A stretch of DNA of 64,000 bases from positions 1,674,001-1,738,000 of the forward strand of contig OY970244.1 in the NCBI GenBank assembly GCA_963715485.1. Reading direction: 5' to 3'. The position numbers were made by a program, and so were the translations under genes. Source of the stretch: SG8-30 sp963715485. GTDB taxonomy: Bacteria; Pseudomonadota; Gammaproteobacteria; Steroidobacterales; Steroidobacteraceae. The notes under the pieces were generated by a model. It saw only the letters and a program-made list of their open reading frames with translations. It ran no database searches and was not told the origin of the DNA. Positions 35,056-42,958 of the stretch are shown here, piece after piece. Every line of letters starts with the position of its first letter. Positions within the stretch are counted from its first letter, which is position 1.

Positions 35056-35913
35056 TCAGTCCTCGAACCTCATCGACAGGTCGATGGCGCGAACATGCTT
35101 GGTCAAGGAACCGACCGAGATGTAGTCCACGCCGGTCTCGGCGATGGCGCGAATCGTGTCAAGGCTGACGCCGCCTGAGGCTTCCAGTCGGGTCGGACGC
35201 GCGTGGCCGCGGTTCAGGGTCACCGCTGTTCGCATTTCCTCGAGTGAAAAGTCGTCGAGCATCGCGATGTCGGCGCCTGCATCCAGCGCATGGCGAAGTT
35301 CCTCGAGCGATTCGACTTCGACCTCGACTTTCACGCTGGCGGCCAGGTCGCGTGCCGCCGCGACCGCGGCCGCGATCGAGCCGGCGGCGGCGATGTGGTT
35401 TTCCTTGATGAGGATGCCGTCATACAGGCCAAGACGGTGATTGCTCCCCCCGCCGCAGCGCACGGCATACTTCTGGGCGAGCCTGAGTCCCGGCAGGGTC
35501 TTGCGGGTGTCGAGCACGATGCAGCCCGTGCCGGCAACGGCTTCGACGTAGCGGGCTGTCTGCGTGGCCGTGGCTGAAAGGGTCTGCAGGAAATTGAGCG
35601 CGGTGCGCTCGGCGGAAAGCAGGCTGCGGGCGCTGGCGTGGATCGCGCACAGCGTCTGTCCAGCGCGAACGCGGTCGCTGTCGCTGGCTGTCCAGTCGAA
35701 CCGGACCGCCGGATCGAGATGTCTGAACGCCGCCTCTGCGTAGGGCCGGCCCGACAGTACTGCCTCCTCGCGCGTGACGATGCGAGCCGAGACCGGCGCG
35801 TCGGCAACGAGCTGCGCCGTCAGGTCGCCTGCCCCGAGGTCCTCCTCGAGTGCTTGTGCCACGCGCTGCAGCAAGTCCGGAGGCGGGTCAGGGATCATTC
35901 CTGTCTCATTCAT
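35056..35913 (-). CDS. nadC: Nicotinate-nucleotide pyrophosphorylase (quinolinate phosphoribosyltransferase)
   Basis: 285 residues. Converts quinolinate and PRPP to nicotinate mononucleotide in de novo NAD synthesis. Motifs: LEEDLGAGDLTA near the N terminus, ERTALNFLQTLSATAT, DTRKTLPGLRLAQKYAVRCGGGSNHRLGLYDGILIKENH (the last two stretches hold the substrate-binding Arg, His and Lys), VEVESLEE and the C-terminal EASGGVSLDTI, ISVGSLTK. ATG 35913 gives the usual length. Convergent with the GGDEF/EAL gene 86 bases away. Confidence 0.97.
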   Translation of the reverse strand: MNETGMIPDPPPDLLQRVAQALEEDLGAGDLTAQLVADAPVSARIVTREEAVLSGRPYAEAAFRHLDPAVRFDWTASDSDRVRAGQTLCAIHASARSLLSAERTALNFLQTLSATATQTARYVEAVAGTGCIVLDTRKTLPGLRLAQKYAVRCGGGSNHRLGLYDGILIKENHIAAAGSIAAAVAAARDLAASVKVEVEVESLEELRHALDAGADIAMLDDFSLEEMRTAVTLNRGHARPTRLEASGGVSLDTIRAIAETGVDYISVGSLTKHVRAIDLSMRFED

Positions 35914-36091
35914 CGGGGCTAGCCGGGACCGTCCGCCGGGCGCCTTGCCCGGCAGCCAGCGCGAAACCCAGCACGATTGACGCTCTCCAGCCGTCCAGAA
36001 GTTTCACTTGAGCTCCCGGTGCTGTGAACAGCGATCCGATTTGCCCGGGCTTCTCTCGGCACCGTCCTGTACAGGAAAGTACGAACTGCGA

Positions 36092-36120
36092 TTGAAGAAT
36101 AGGCTAGCGCCCCCCATAAT
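36092..36120 (+). promoter_or_regulatory. Promoter of the DUF1289-grxD unit
   Basis: TTGAAG (36092-36097) and CATAAT (36115-36120) with a 17-base spacer. The rest of the 35914-36200 interval shows no gene. Confidence 0.6.
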
Positions 36121-36129
36121 TCAAACCAA

Positions 36130-36168
36130 GCGAATGGGGCGCCCGACAGCCTGCGGGGCGCCCCTCGC
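36130..36168 (+). promoter_or_regulatory. Strong hairpin in the DUF1289-grxD leader
   Basis: GCGA-AT-GGGGCGCCC (36130-36144) pairs with GGGCGCCCC-TCGC (36156-36168), a 9+4 bp stem with an AT bulge and loop GACAGCCTGCG. It would lie at the 5' end of the mRNA predicted from the upstream promoter. No T run, so it is not a normal terminator. Confidence 0.5.
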
Positions 36169-36200
36169 TCGTTCTGCAACCGCAACAAGCTCGAAAGGCC

Positions 36201-36392
36201 ATGTCATCACCAGGACCCATGTCACCCTGCATCAACATCTGCTCGCTGGACGAGCAGGGCTATTGCCGGGGGTGCTACCGTAGCCGAGACGAGATCGCGA
36301 ACTGGATGAACATGACGCCCGCGCAGCAGAGGGCCGTCCTGGACGCAACCGATCAGCGCCGGCCGGCGCCGTTGCGCACCGCGATCGGCTGA
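36201..36392 (+). CDS. DUF1289 domain-containing small protein
   Basis: 63 residues. DUF1289 has four conserved cysteines, here C-NIC...YCRGC within SPCINICSLDEQGYCRGCYRSRDEIANW, probably binding a metal or Fe-S cluster. Function unknown. ATG 36201 has GAAAGG upstream; the ATG at 36219 directly before SPCIN is an alternative. It lies 27 bases ahead of the Fe-S-related glutaredoxin, in the same probable transcript. Confidence 0.87.
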   Translation: MSSPGPMSPCINICSLDEQGYCRGCYRSRDEIANWMNMTPAQQRAVLDATDQRRPAPLRTAIG

Positions 36393-36419
36393 CAACCCAA
36401 TCCAAAACGGAGTCGAATC

Positions 36420-36749
36420 ATGAGCGAAACCGAAGCCATCGAGCGCATCAAGAACCACCTGTCGTCCTCGCCGGTCGTGCTTTTCATGAAGGGCACGCCC
36501 GACTTCCCGCAGTGCGGCTTTTCTGCGCAGACTGCTGCGGCCCTGAAGGCCTGCAACGCCAAGTTCACCCACGTGAACATCTTCGAGGATCCGGAGGTTC
36601 GCGAGGCCCTCAAGAGCTATTCCAACTGGCCGACGTTTCCCCAGCTGTACGTCAAGGGCGAGCTCGTCGGCGGTTGCGATATCGCCGTGGACATGTTCCG
36701 CTCCGGCGAACTCAAGGAACTGCTGGAGGAGGCGGGCGCGGTCGGCTGA
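36420..36749 (+). CDS. grxD: Monothiol glutaredoxin (Grx4 type)
   Basis: 109 residues. Fe-S cluster carrier. The active site is the monothiol CGFS motif (PQCGFSAQ), preceded by KGTPDFP and followed by WPTFPQLYVKGELVGGCDI with the glutathione-binding residues. ATG 36420 with CGGAG upstream. Convergent with rnt, 18 bases apart. Confidence 0.97.
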   Translation: MSETEAIERIKNHLSSSPVVLFMKGTPDFPQCGFSAQTAAALKACNAKFTHVNIFEDPEVREALKSYSNWPTFPQLYVKGELVGGCDIAVDMFRSGELKELLEEAGAVG

Positions 36750-36767
36750 ATCGCGGCCCGCTCCGCT

Positions 36768-37478
36768 TCAGTCGCCGTTCGTCTCTTCGGCGGAGGGCTC
36801 TATCATCGGGTTGGTATCGGTGGCGGCCTCCTCGGGACCCGCCGCCAGGCGTGCAAGCCCAGCCTTGTATAGCGGCCTGAATTCGTTACAGATGGCGCAG
36901 AACAGGTCGGCGGTGCGTTCGGCGTCGTACGACGCCGAATGTGCCGAATCCGGATCCCAGTCGAGCCCGGCCGCTATTGCCGCCCTGGACAGCACCGTCT
37001 GACCGTAAGCGACGCCCGCCAGCGTTGCCGTGTCGAAGCTGGAGAACGGATGGAAAGGGTTGCGCTTGATGCCTGCCCGGGCCGCCGCAGCGTTGACGAA
37101 CGCCAGGTCGAAAGACGAGTTGTGACCGACCAGGATGGCGCGGGTGCATTCGTGCTCGCGAACGCGAAACCGGACTTCCTTGAAGACCGCTGCCATCGCC
37201 TCGTTCTCGGTTACAGCGGGTCGCAACGGATGCCACGGATCGATTCCGTTGACCGCGAGCGACGCGGGATCCATCCGCGCGCCTTCGAAGGGTCTTACAT
37301 GGTGGCGGTAGGTCCGGCCCCGCACCAGTGTGCCGTCCGGCTCGATTCCGATCACCACCGCAGCGATTTCCAGCAACGCGTCGGTAGCCGGATTGAAACC
37401 CCCTGTCTCCACATCCACCACCACGGGCAGGAAACCGCGAAAGCGCTTGCCGATCTGTGAAGTTGTGTCCTGCATCAT
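36768..37478 (-). CDS. rnt: Ribonuclease T
   Basis: 236 residues. DEDDh-family 3'-5' exoribonuclease trimming tRNA and other RNA 3' ends. Exo motifs: VVDVETGGFNP (Asp-Glu), GHNSSFDLAFV (Asp) and HSASYDAERTADLF (His-Asp). Length is typical apart from a slightly extended acidic tail ending EPSAEETNGD. ATG 37478 overlaps the pyrC stop (ATGA); pyrC-rnt is a common gammaproteobacterial pair. Confidence 0.95.
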   Translation of the reverse strand: MMQDTTSQIGKRFRGFLPVVVDVETGGFNPATDALLEIAAVVIGIEPDGTLVRGRTYRHHVRPFEGARMDPASLAVNGIDPWHPLRPAVTENEAMAAVFKEVRFRVREHECTRAILVGHNSSFDLAFVNAAAARAGIKRNPFHPFSSFDTATLAGVAYGQTVLSRAAIAAGLDWDPDSAHSASYDAERTADLFCAICNEFRPLYKAGLARLAAGPEEAATDTNPMIEPSAEETNGD

Positions 37479-38521
37479 GGGCTTCCCGGGTTATCGAGGC
37501 GCCAGCCGATGGCGTCTCCGGCGAAGAACGGCACGATGTCCCGGTCGCCAAAGGGGTAACTGGCGGCCGGCCGCCAAGGGTCACGCACAAGCGAGATGCT
37601 CCCGCTGTTGCGTGCCAACCGATAGAAGTCGGCGCCGTGATGGCTGGCAAACGCCTCCAGGCGATCAAGGGCGCCGGCCTGGTCAAAGGCCTCGGCATAG
37701 AGTTCGATCGCCGCCGGTGCGGAGAACACCCCGGCGCAGCCGCAGGCAGACTCCTTGTCCCCGCGGGCATGTGGGGCGCTGTCGGTGCCCAGGAAGTATT
37801 TCTGGCTGCCGGAGGTTGCCGCCTCCAGCAGCGCCAGGCGGTCGCCTTCCCGCTTGAGTACCGGCAGGCAGTAATGGTGGGGACGGATCCCGCCGACGAA
37901 TAGCGCATTGCGGTTGAGCAGCAGGTGCTGCGGTGTGATGGTCGCGGCGACGGTGCCTGGTTGTGAATCCACGAACTCGACGCCCTCCCGCGTGGTGACG
38001 TGCTCGAGCACCACCCGCAACGCCGGGTACCGTGCGACGATCCGCGACAGGTGTCGGTCTATGAAGACGCGTTCGCGGTCGAACACATCCACCACATCCT
38101 CGGTGACCTCGCCATGCACCTGCAGGACCAGTCCGAGTTCTTCCATGCGCTCGAGCACGGCAAATGTCCGTTCGAGCGTCGTAACCCCGTAGTCGGAGTT
38201 GGTCGTCGCGCCAGCGGGATAGTACTTGATGCCGCAAACGACGCCGCTTGCGACGGCCTGGTCGACTTCCTCCACAGGTGTGTTGTCGGTCAGGTACAGC
38301 GTCATGAGCGGTTCGAAGCTGGAGCCCGCGGGCAGTGCGGCGACCACGCGCTTCCGGTATTCGACTGCCAGGCTGGTCGTCGTTACCGGGGGCTTGAGGT
38401 TCGGCATGACCACGGCCCGGCCAAAGCGGGCGGCAGTGAAGCCGACGATCGAGCGCAGGGCAGCCCCGTCCCGAAGATGAAGATGCCAGTCATCCGGGCG
38501 TGTCAGCGTGATCCTGTTCAA
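37475..38521 (-). CDS. pyrC: Dihydroorotase (class II)
   Basis: 348 residues; zinc amidohydrolase of pyrimidine biosynthesis. Metal-binding HLHLRDG near residue 14; MPNLKPPVTT; KYYPAGATTNSDYG with the lysine that is carboxylated; LQVHGEV; LEHVTTREG; and LGTDSAPHARGDKE with the catalytic Asp. The start is TTG 38521, overlapping the stop of the upstream aminopeptidase (TTGA); no better start is present. Translation is therefore probably coupled. Confidence 0.95.
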   Translation of the reverse strand: MNRITLTRPDDWHLHLRDGAALRSIVGFTAARFGRAVVMPNLKPPVTTTSLAVEYRKRVVAALPAGSSFEPLMTLYLTDNTPVEEVDQAVASGVVCGIKYYPAGATTNSDYGVTTLERTFAVLERMEELGLVLQVHGEVTEDVVDVFDRERVFIDRHLSRIVARYPALRVVLEHVTTREGVEFVDSQPGTVAATITPQHLLLNRNALFVGGIRPHHYCLPVLKREGDRLALLEAATSGSQKYFLGTDSAPHARGDKESACGCAGVFSAPAAIELYAEAFDQAGALDRLEAFASHHGADFYRLARNSGSISLVRDPWRPAASYPFGDRDIVPFFAGDAIGWRLDNPGSP

Positions 38522-40074
38522 CGACTACCGCCAAGGCCCGGCAGCTTCTGGTCGAGCAGCAGCGAGGCGAGAAATCGCACGCCAAAGCCCGTGATGTCAC
38601 CGGGAATGTGCGCGAGTCCGCCCTTGCGGGTGGCGGCCGACAGGTCCACGTGCAGCCAGGGGATGTCCTTGCCTACGAAGCGCTTGAGAAAGCGGGCCGC
38701 ATAAATGTGGTCGCCGTTACCGTCGACCGTGCACTGGATCACGTCGGCCAACTTGCTCTCGAGCTCGTGGTCGAAGTCCTCGTCCATGGGCATGCACCAG
38801 ACTCGCTCACCGCTGTCCTGCCCGGCCAGTTCGACCGGCGCGCGCCAGTCCGGGCGATTGGTAAATGCGCCACTGTAGCGTTCGGTCAGCGCTGACACGC
38901 AGCCGCCCGTCAGAGTCGCAAAATCCAGAATCGCGGCCGGCTTGCCGCGGGAGGCGAGCGCCAGCGTGTCCGCCAGGACCATGCGGCCCTCGGCATCGGT
39001 GTGGATGACCTGGATGGTCGTGCCATTCATGGCCGTGACCACTTCCTGGGGCTGGTAGGCATCCGGCCCGATGCGGTTCTCGGCAATGGCCAGCCAGGCC
39101 TCCACGGGACGCGGATAGCGCTGCTCCGCCAGCGCCACCAGCGTAGCCAGCGCCACGGCGCTGCCAGACATGTCAGTGTGCATTTCGAGCATATGCTTGT
39201 GCGGCTTGAGGTTGGTGCCGCCAGTGTCGAAGCACAGGCCCTTGCCGACCAGCGCAATGGGTCGCGCCTTGCCCTTGCCTCGAGGTTGGTAGCTCAGGCG
39301 CAGGATCCCGGCATTGCGGCGCGGACTGCCGCGGGTCACCGCGAGAAATGCGCCGGCGCCGAGGCGCTTCAACTCGGCCTCGCCATAAAAGCGTGTCCGC
39401 AAGCCGTGCCGGCGTGCCAGCGATTGCGCGGCGCGCCGGAATCCCGACGGGTCCAGCCGGTCCGGGGGCAGGGCGGTCAGCCAGCGCACCAGATCGGTGC
39501 CCTCAGCCACCGCGGCGGCCCGGCGCGCGTCGATCGCCTGGCGGGTCACCGGGATGAGCCGGACCAACCGGTGCTTCGCCGGTGCGCTGGACTTGAATTG
39601 CGGCAGGCAGAACGCTCCAGCCCAGGCTGCGGCGGCGCCCGCCTCGATACAACGCCCTTCGACGGCGGCCGGGAGCCCCGCGGTCGCCAGTCCGAGCGTG
39701 CGGGCTTCAGCCAGCTGCAGCGACTTGACCATTGCGCCGGCCAGTTCGAGCCGGGCGAATGCCATCGCAGCGTTCGGCACCAGCCCGATGGCCAGCGAGG
39801 TTTGCACCTTGTTCGGCAGGCTGCATGAAAAGCACGATCCTGGTAGGCGCTCGGCCCGCTCGAACTGCCGCTGCAGCAACGATGCGAACGGCAGCTTGCC
39901 GAGCGCCTCGCGAGCCCGGTCGGCTGGAACGAACACGAGCGCCGCGTCGAGATCGTCGAGCAATGCATGAGTGAGCCTGGGACGCGGGGCGGCCAGCCGC
40001 GGCCTGACGGCCGTGGGCAGCAGCGCGCCGGTTCCGGCTCGCCGGCGTGGCGATTTATCGACGGTAGATGGCAA
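38518..40074 (-). CDS. Leucyl aminopeptidase family protein (M17)
   Basis: 518 residues. Two-metal aminopeptidase. The C-terminal catalytic half has VGKGLCFDTGGTNLK, MHTDMSGSAVALATL, ENRIGPDAYQPQEVV, HTDAEGRMVLADTLALAS and DFATLTGG, holding the metal-binding Lys, Asp and Glu and the catalytic Arg. FDTGGTNLK and HTDAEGR differ from PepA (FDSGGISLK, NTDAEGR), so this is a family member other than canonical PepA. The N-terminal part is Ala/Arg-rich. Apparent start TTG 40074 with AAGG upstream; the true start could be further in. Confidence 0.87.
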   Translation of the reverse strand: MPSTVDKSPRRRAGTGALLPTAVRPRLAAPRPRLTHALLDDLDAALVFVPADRAREALGKLPFASLLQRQFERAERLPGSCFSCSLPNKVQTSLAIGLVPNAAMAFARLELAGAMVKSLQLAEARTLGLATAGLPAAVEGRCIEAGAAAAWAGAFCLPQFKSSAPAKHRLVRLIPVTRQAIDARRAAAVAEGTDLVRWLTALPPDRLDPSGFRRAAQSLARRHGLRTRFYGEAELKRLGAGAFLAVTRGSPRRNAGILRLSYQPRGKGKARPIALVGKGLCFDTGGTNLKPHKHMLEMHTDMSGSAVALATLVALAEQRYPRPVEAWLAIAENRIGPDAYQPQEVVTAMNGTTIQVIHTDAEGRMVLADTLALASRGKPAAILDFATLTGGCVSALTERYSGAFTNRPDWRAPVELAGQDSGERVWCMPMDEDFDHELESKLADVIQCTVDGNGDHIYAARFLKRFVGKDIPWLHVDLSAATRKGGLAHIPGDITGFGVRFLASLLLDQKLPGLGGSR

Positions 40075-40085
40075 TTTCTTGTACC

Positions 40086-40114
40086 TTGACCAATGGGCGC
40101 AGGGTTACGATCAT
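40086..40114 (+). promoter_or_regulatory. Candidate promoter of the pyruvate dehydrogenase operon
   Basis: TTGACC (40086-40091) and GATCAT (40109-40114), 17-base spacer. It would give a leader of about 165 bases before aceE. Confidence 0.5.
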
Positions 40115-40123
40115 ATCGCGCCT

Positions 40124-40169
40124 GCCACCCGGGCAGAACCGCGGTCTTCGCGGTGCCGTAACGGGTGGC
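40124..40169 (+). promoter_or_regulatory. Nested stem-loop in the aceE leader
   Basis: Outer stem GCCACCCG (40124-40131) / CGGGTGGC (40162-40169) encloses an inner hairpin ACCGCG-GTCTT-CGCGGT (40138-40154). Both are perfect. It lies just after the predicted transcription start. Confidence 0.45.
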
Positions 40170-40284
40170 ATCGATGGATCCGGTGCCGTGAGCCGAGGGG
40201 GAATCCGGCTGGCATGTCTGGGCTGCGCGCTTGCGCGACCCGAAGGGTGCCGGTTGGACCAGACACGACAGCGGAGCCTGACCC

Positions 40285-42948
40285 ATGGCCCAGCGCGGCA
40301 GCCCGGACGACGTAGATCCACTCGAGACGCAGGAGTGGCTGGAGTCGATCGACTCGGTGCTCAAGGCACACGGCGCCGAGCGCGCCCATTTCCTGCTGGA
40401 CCGACTCATTGACCATACGCGTCGCTCGGGCGCATACCTGCCCTACAAGCCGAACACGGCGTACCTCAACACGATCGCCGTGTCGCAGGAAAAGCCCTAC
40501 CCGGGCGACAGGGCGCTCGAGCGACGGATTGAGGCCTACATCCGCTGGAACGCGATGGCCATGGTCGTCAACGCCAACCGCACGAACTCCGAGTACGGTG
40601 GGCACATCGCAACCTATGCGTCTTCGGCTACGCTGTACGAAGTAGGGTTCAACCACTTCTGGCGGGCACCCGACGCCGGACACCCTGGGGACCTGGTTTA
40701 CGTGCAGGGCCACTCGAGCCCCGGGATCTACGCGCGGGCCTACCTCGAGGGAAGGCTCAGCGAAGACCAGTTGCGGCACTTCCGGCAGGAGGTATCCGGT
40801 AAGGGCCTGTCGTCCTATCCGCATCCCTGGCTGATGCCGGATTTCTGGCAATTCCCCACGGTTTCAATGGGACTTGGGCCGATGCAGGCCATCTACCAGG
40901 CGAGGTTCGTCCGTTATCTCGAGCACCGCGGCCTGACGCCAGCGTCGGACCAGAAGGTCTGGTGTTTTCTCGGCGACGGCGAGATGGACGAGCCCGAATC
41001 AATGGGAGCGCTGACGCTGCCGGTGCGCGAGAAGCTCGACAACCTGGTGTTCGTCATCAACTGCAACCTGCAGCGGCTCGACGGTCCCGTGCGCGGCAAC
41101 GGCAAGGTGATCCAGGAGCTGGAAGCGGCCTTCCTCGGGGCGGGATGGAACGTGATAAAGGTCGTCTGGGGCAGTCGCTGGGATGCGCTGCTCGCTCGCG
41201 ATTCGGCCGGCCTGCTGCGCCAGCGCATGGAGGAGGCTGTCGACGGGGAATACCAGAATTTCAAGGCAAAGGGCGGCGCGTATACGCGCGAATACTTCTT
41301 CGGCAAGTACCCCGAGCTCAAGGAACTCGTCGCCAACATGTCCGACGAGCAGATATTCCTGCTCAAGCGTGGCGGTCACGATTCCCGCAAGGTGTGGAAC
41401 GCCTACGCGGCCGCGGTGGCCCATCGTGGCCGACCGACCGTCATACTCGCCAAGACGGTGAAGGGCTACGGCATGGGTAGCGCCGGCGAGGCGCAGAACA
41501 TCACTCACCAGCAGAAGAAGCTCGACGACGAGGCGCTCAGGGCGTTCCGCGATCGCTTCAACATCCCCGTCTCGGACGAGGAGATCCAGAGGCTGCCATT
41601 CACGCGGCCCGAGCAGGACAGCGCGGAAATGCGCTACCTCCACGAGCGTCGCAGGATCCTGGGCGGCTACCTGCCTGTGCGTCGTGTGAATGCCGAACCC
41701 CTGACCGTGCCACCGCTCGAGGCTTTCCAGAACATGCTGGACGGCACCGACGGCCGCGAGATATCGACCACCATGGCTTTTGTGCGGATCCTGACGGCCC
41801 TGCTGAAGGACAAGAACATCGGCAAGCGCGTCGTGCCCATCGTTCCGGACGAGGCGCGCACTTTTGGCATGGAAGGACTGTTCAGGCAGGTGGGCATCTA
41901 CTCGTCGGTCGGCCAGTTATACACGCCACAGGACGCCGACCAGCTGATGTACTACCGCGAGGACCGCAAGGGCCAGATCCTCGAGGAAGGTATCAACGAG
42001 GCCGGGGCTTTCTGCTCTTGGATTGCCGCGGCCACGTCCTATGCCAATCACGGGGTCAGCATGATCCCGATGTACATCTACTATTCCATGTTTGGCTTCC
42101 AGCGCGTTGGCGACTTCGCCTGGGCCGCGGGGGATATGCAGGCCCGTGGCTTCCTGATCGGCGCGACCGCGGGGCGCACCACCCTGGCCGGCGAGGGCCT
42201 GCAGCACCAGGATGGTCACAGCCACCTGCTGGCGTCGACCATTCCCAACTGCGTCGCCTACGATCCGTGCTTCGCCTACGAGCTGGCGGTGATCATCCAG
42301 GACGGACTGCGACGCATGTACGCGGAGCGGGAAAGCATCTTCTACTACATCACCTGCATGAACGAAAACTACGCCCATCCGGCGATGCCACGTGGCGTCG
42401 AGCGGGGGATCCTGAACGGGATGTACCTGCTGCACATCGGCGGCCGGGGCAGGGTGCGGGCGACGCTGTTCGGGTCGGGAACGATCCTGCGCGAGTCGCT
42501 GGCCGCGGCGGTGCTCCTGGAAGAGGAATTCGGAGTGCCGGCCGACGTCTATAGCGTGACCAGCTACAGTGAACTGAGGCGCGATGCGCTCGACTGCGAG
42601 CGAACCAACCTGCTGGCGCCCACGGTCGAGCCGCGTGTGCCGTATGTACGGCAGTGCCTGGGCGACCGCAAGGGCCCGTTCATCGCTGCTTCGGACTACA
42701 TGAAGACCGTGCCTGACCAGATCAGGCAGTGGGTCCCGGGGCGCTACCAGGTTCTGGGTACCGACGGCTATGGCCGGAGCGACGCTCGTGCCGCGCTCAG
42801 GAGCTTCTTCGAGGTGGACCGTCACTGGATCGCGGTGGCCGCGCTCAAGGCGCTGGCCGATGAGGGACAGGTGGATGTCGCGACGGTAACCGCGGCGATG
42901 CAGAAATTCGGTATCGACCCGTCGAAGCCGAACCCGCTGGTTTGCTGA
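40285..42948 (+). CDS. aceE: Pyruvate dehydrogenase E1 component, homodimeric type
   Basis: 887 residues, the standard length for AceE. Thiamine diphosphate-dependent decarboxylation of pyruvate and reductive acetylation of the E2 lipoyl group. Seen: NSEYGGHIATYASSATLYEVGFNHFW, HSSPGIYARAYLEGR, the TPP-Mg site FLGDGEMDEPES...VINCNLQRLDGPV, KTVKGYGMG, and in the transketolase-like domain ATAGRTTLAGEGLQHQDGHS. First gene of aceE-aceF-lpd; stop 10 bases before the aceF start. Confidence 0.98.
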   Translation: MAQRGSPDDVDPLETQEWLESIDSVLKAHGAERAHFLLDRLIDHTRRSGAYLPYKPNTAYLNTIAVSQEKPYPGDRALERRIEAYIRWNAMAMVVNANRTNSEYGGHIATYASSATLYEVGFNHFWRAPDAGHPGDLVYVQGHSSPGIYARAYLEGRLSEDQLRHFRQEVSGKGLSSYPHPWLMPDFWQFPTVSMGLGPMQAIYQARFVRYLEHRGLTPASDQKVWCFLGDGEMDEPESMGALTLPVREKLDNLVFVINCNLQRLDGPVRGNGKVIQELEAAFLGAGWNVIKVVWGSRWDALLARDSAGLLRQRMEEAVDGEYQNFKAKGGAYTREYFFGKYPELKELVANMSDEQIFLLKRGGHDSRKVWNAYAAAVAHRGRPTVILAKTVKGYGMGSAGEAQNITHQQKKLDDEALRAFRDRFNIPVSDEEIQRLPFTRPEQDSAEMRYLHERRRILGGYLPVRRVNAEPLTVPPLEAFQNMLDGTDGREISTTMAFVRILTALLKDKNIGKRVVPIVPDEARTFGMEGLFRQVGIYSSVGQLYTPQDADQLMYYREDRKGQILEEGINEAGAFCSWIAAATSYANHGVSMIPMYIYYSMFGFQRVGDFAWAAGDMQARGFLIGATAGRTTLAGEGLQHQDGHSHLLASTIPNCVAYDPCFAYELAVIIQDGLRRMYAERESIFYYITCMNENYAHPAMPRGVERGILNGMYLLHIGGRGRVRATLFGSGTILRESLAAAVLLEEEFGVPADVYSVTSYSELRRDALDCERTNLLAPTVEPRVPYVRQCLGDRKGPFIAASDYMKTVPDQIRQWVPGRYQVLGTDGYGRSDARAALRSFFEVDRHWIAVAALKALADEGQVDVATVTAAMQKFGIDPSKPNPLVC

Positions 42949-42958
42949 GGTGCCCCCC

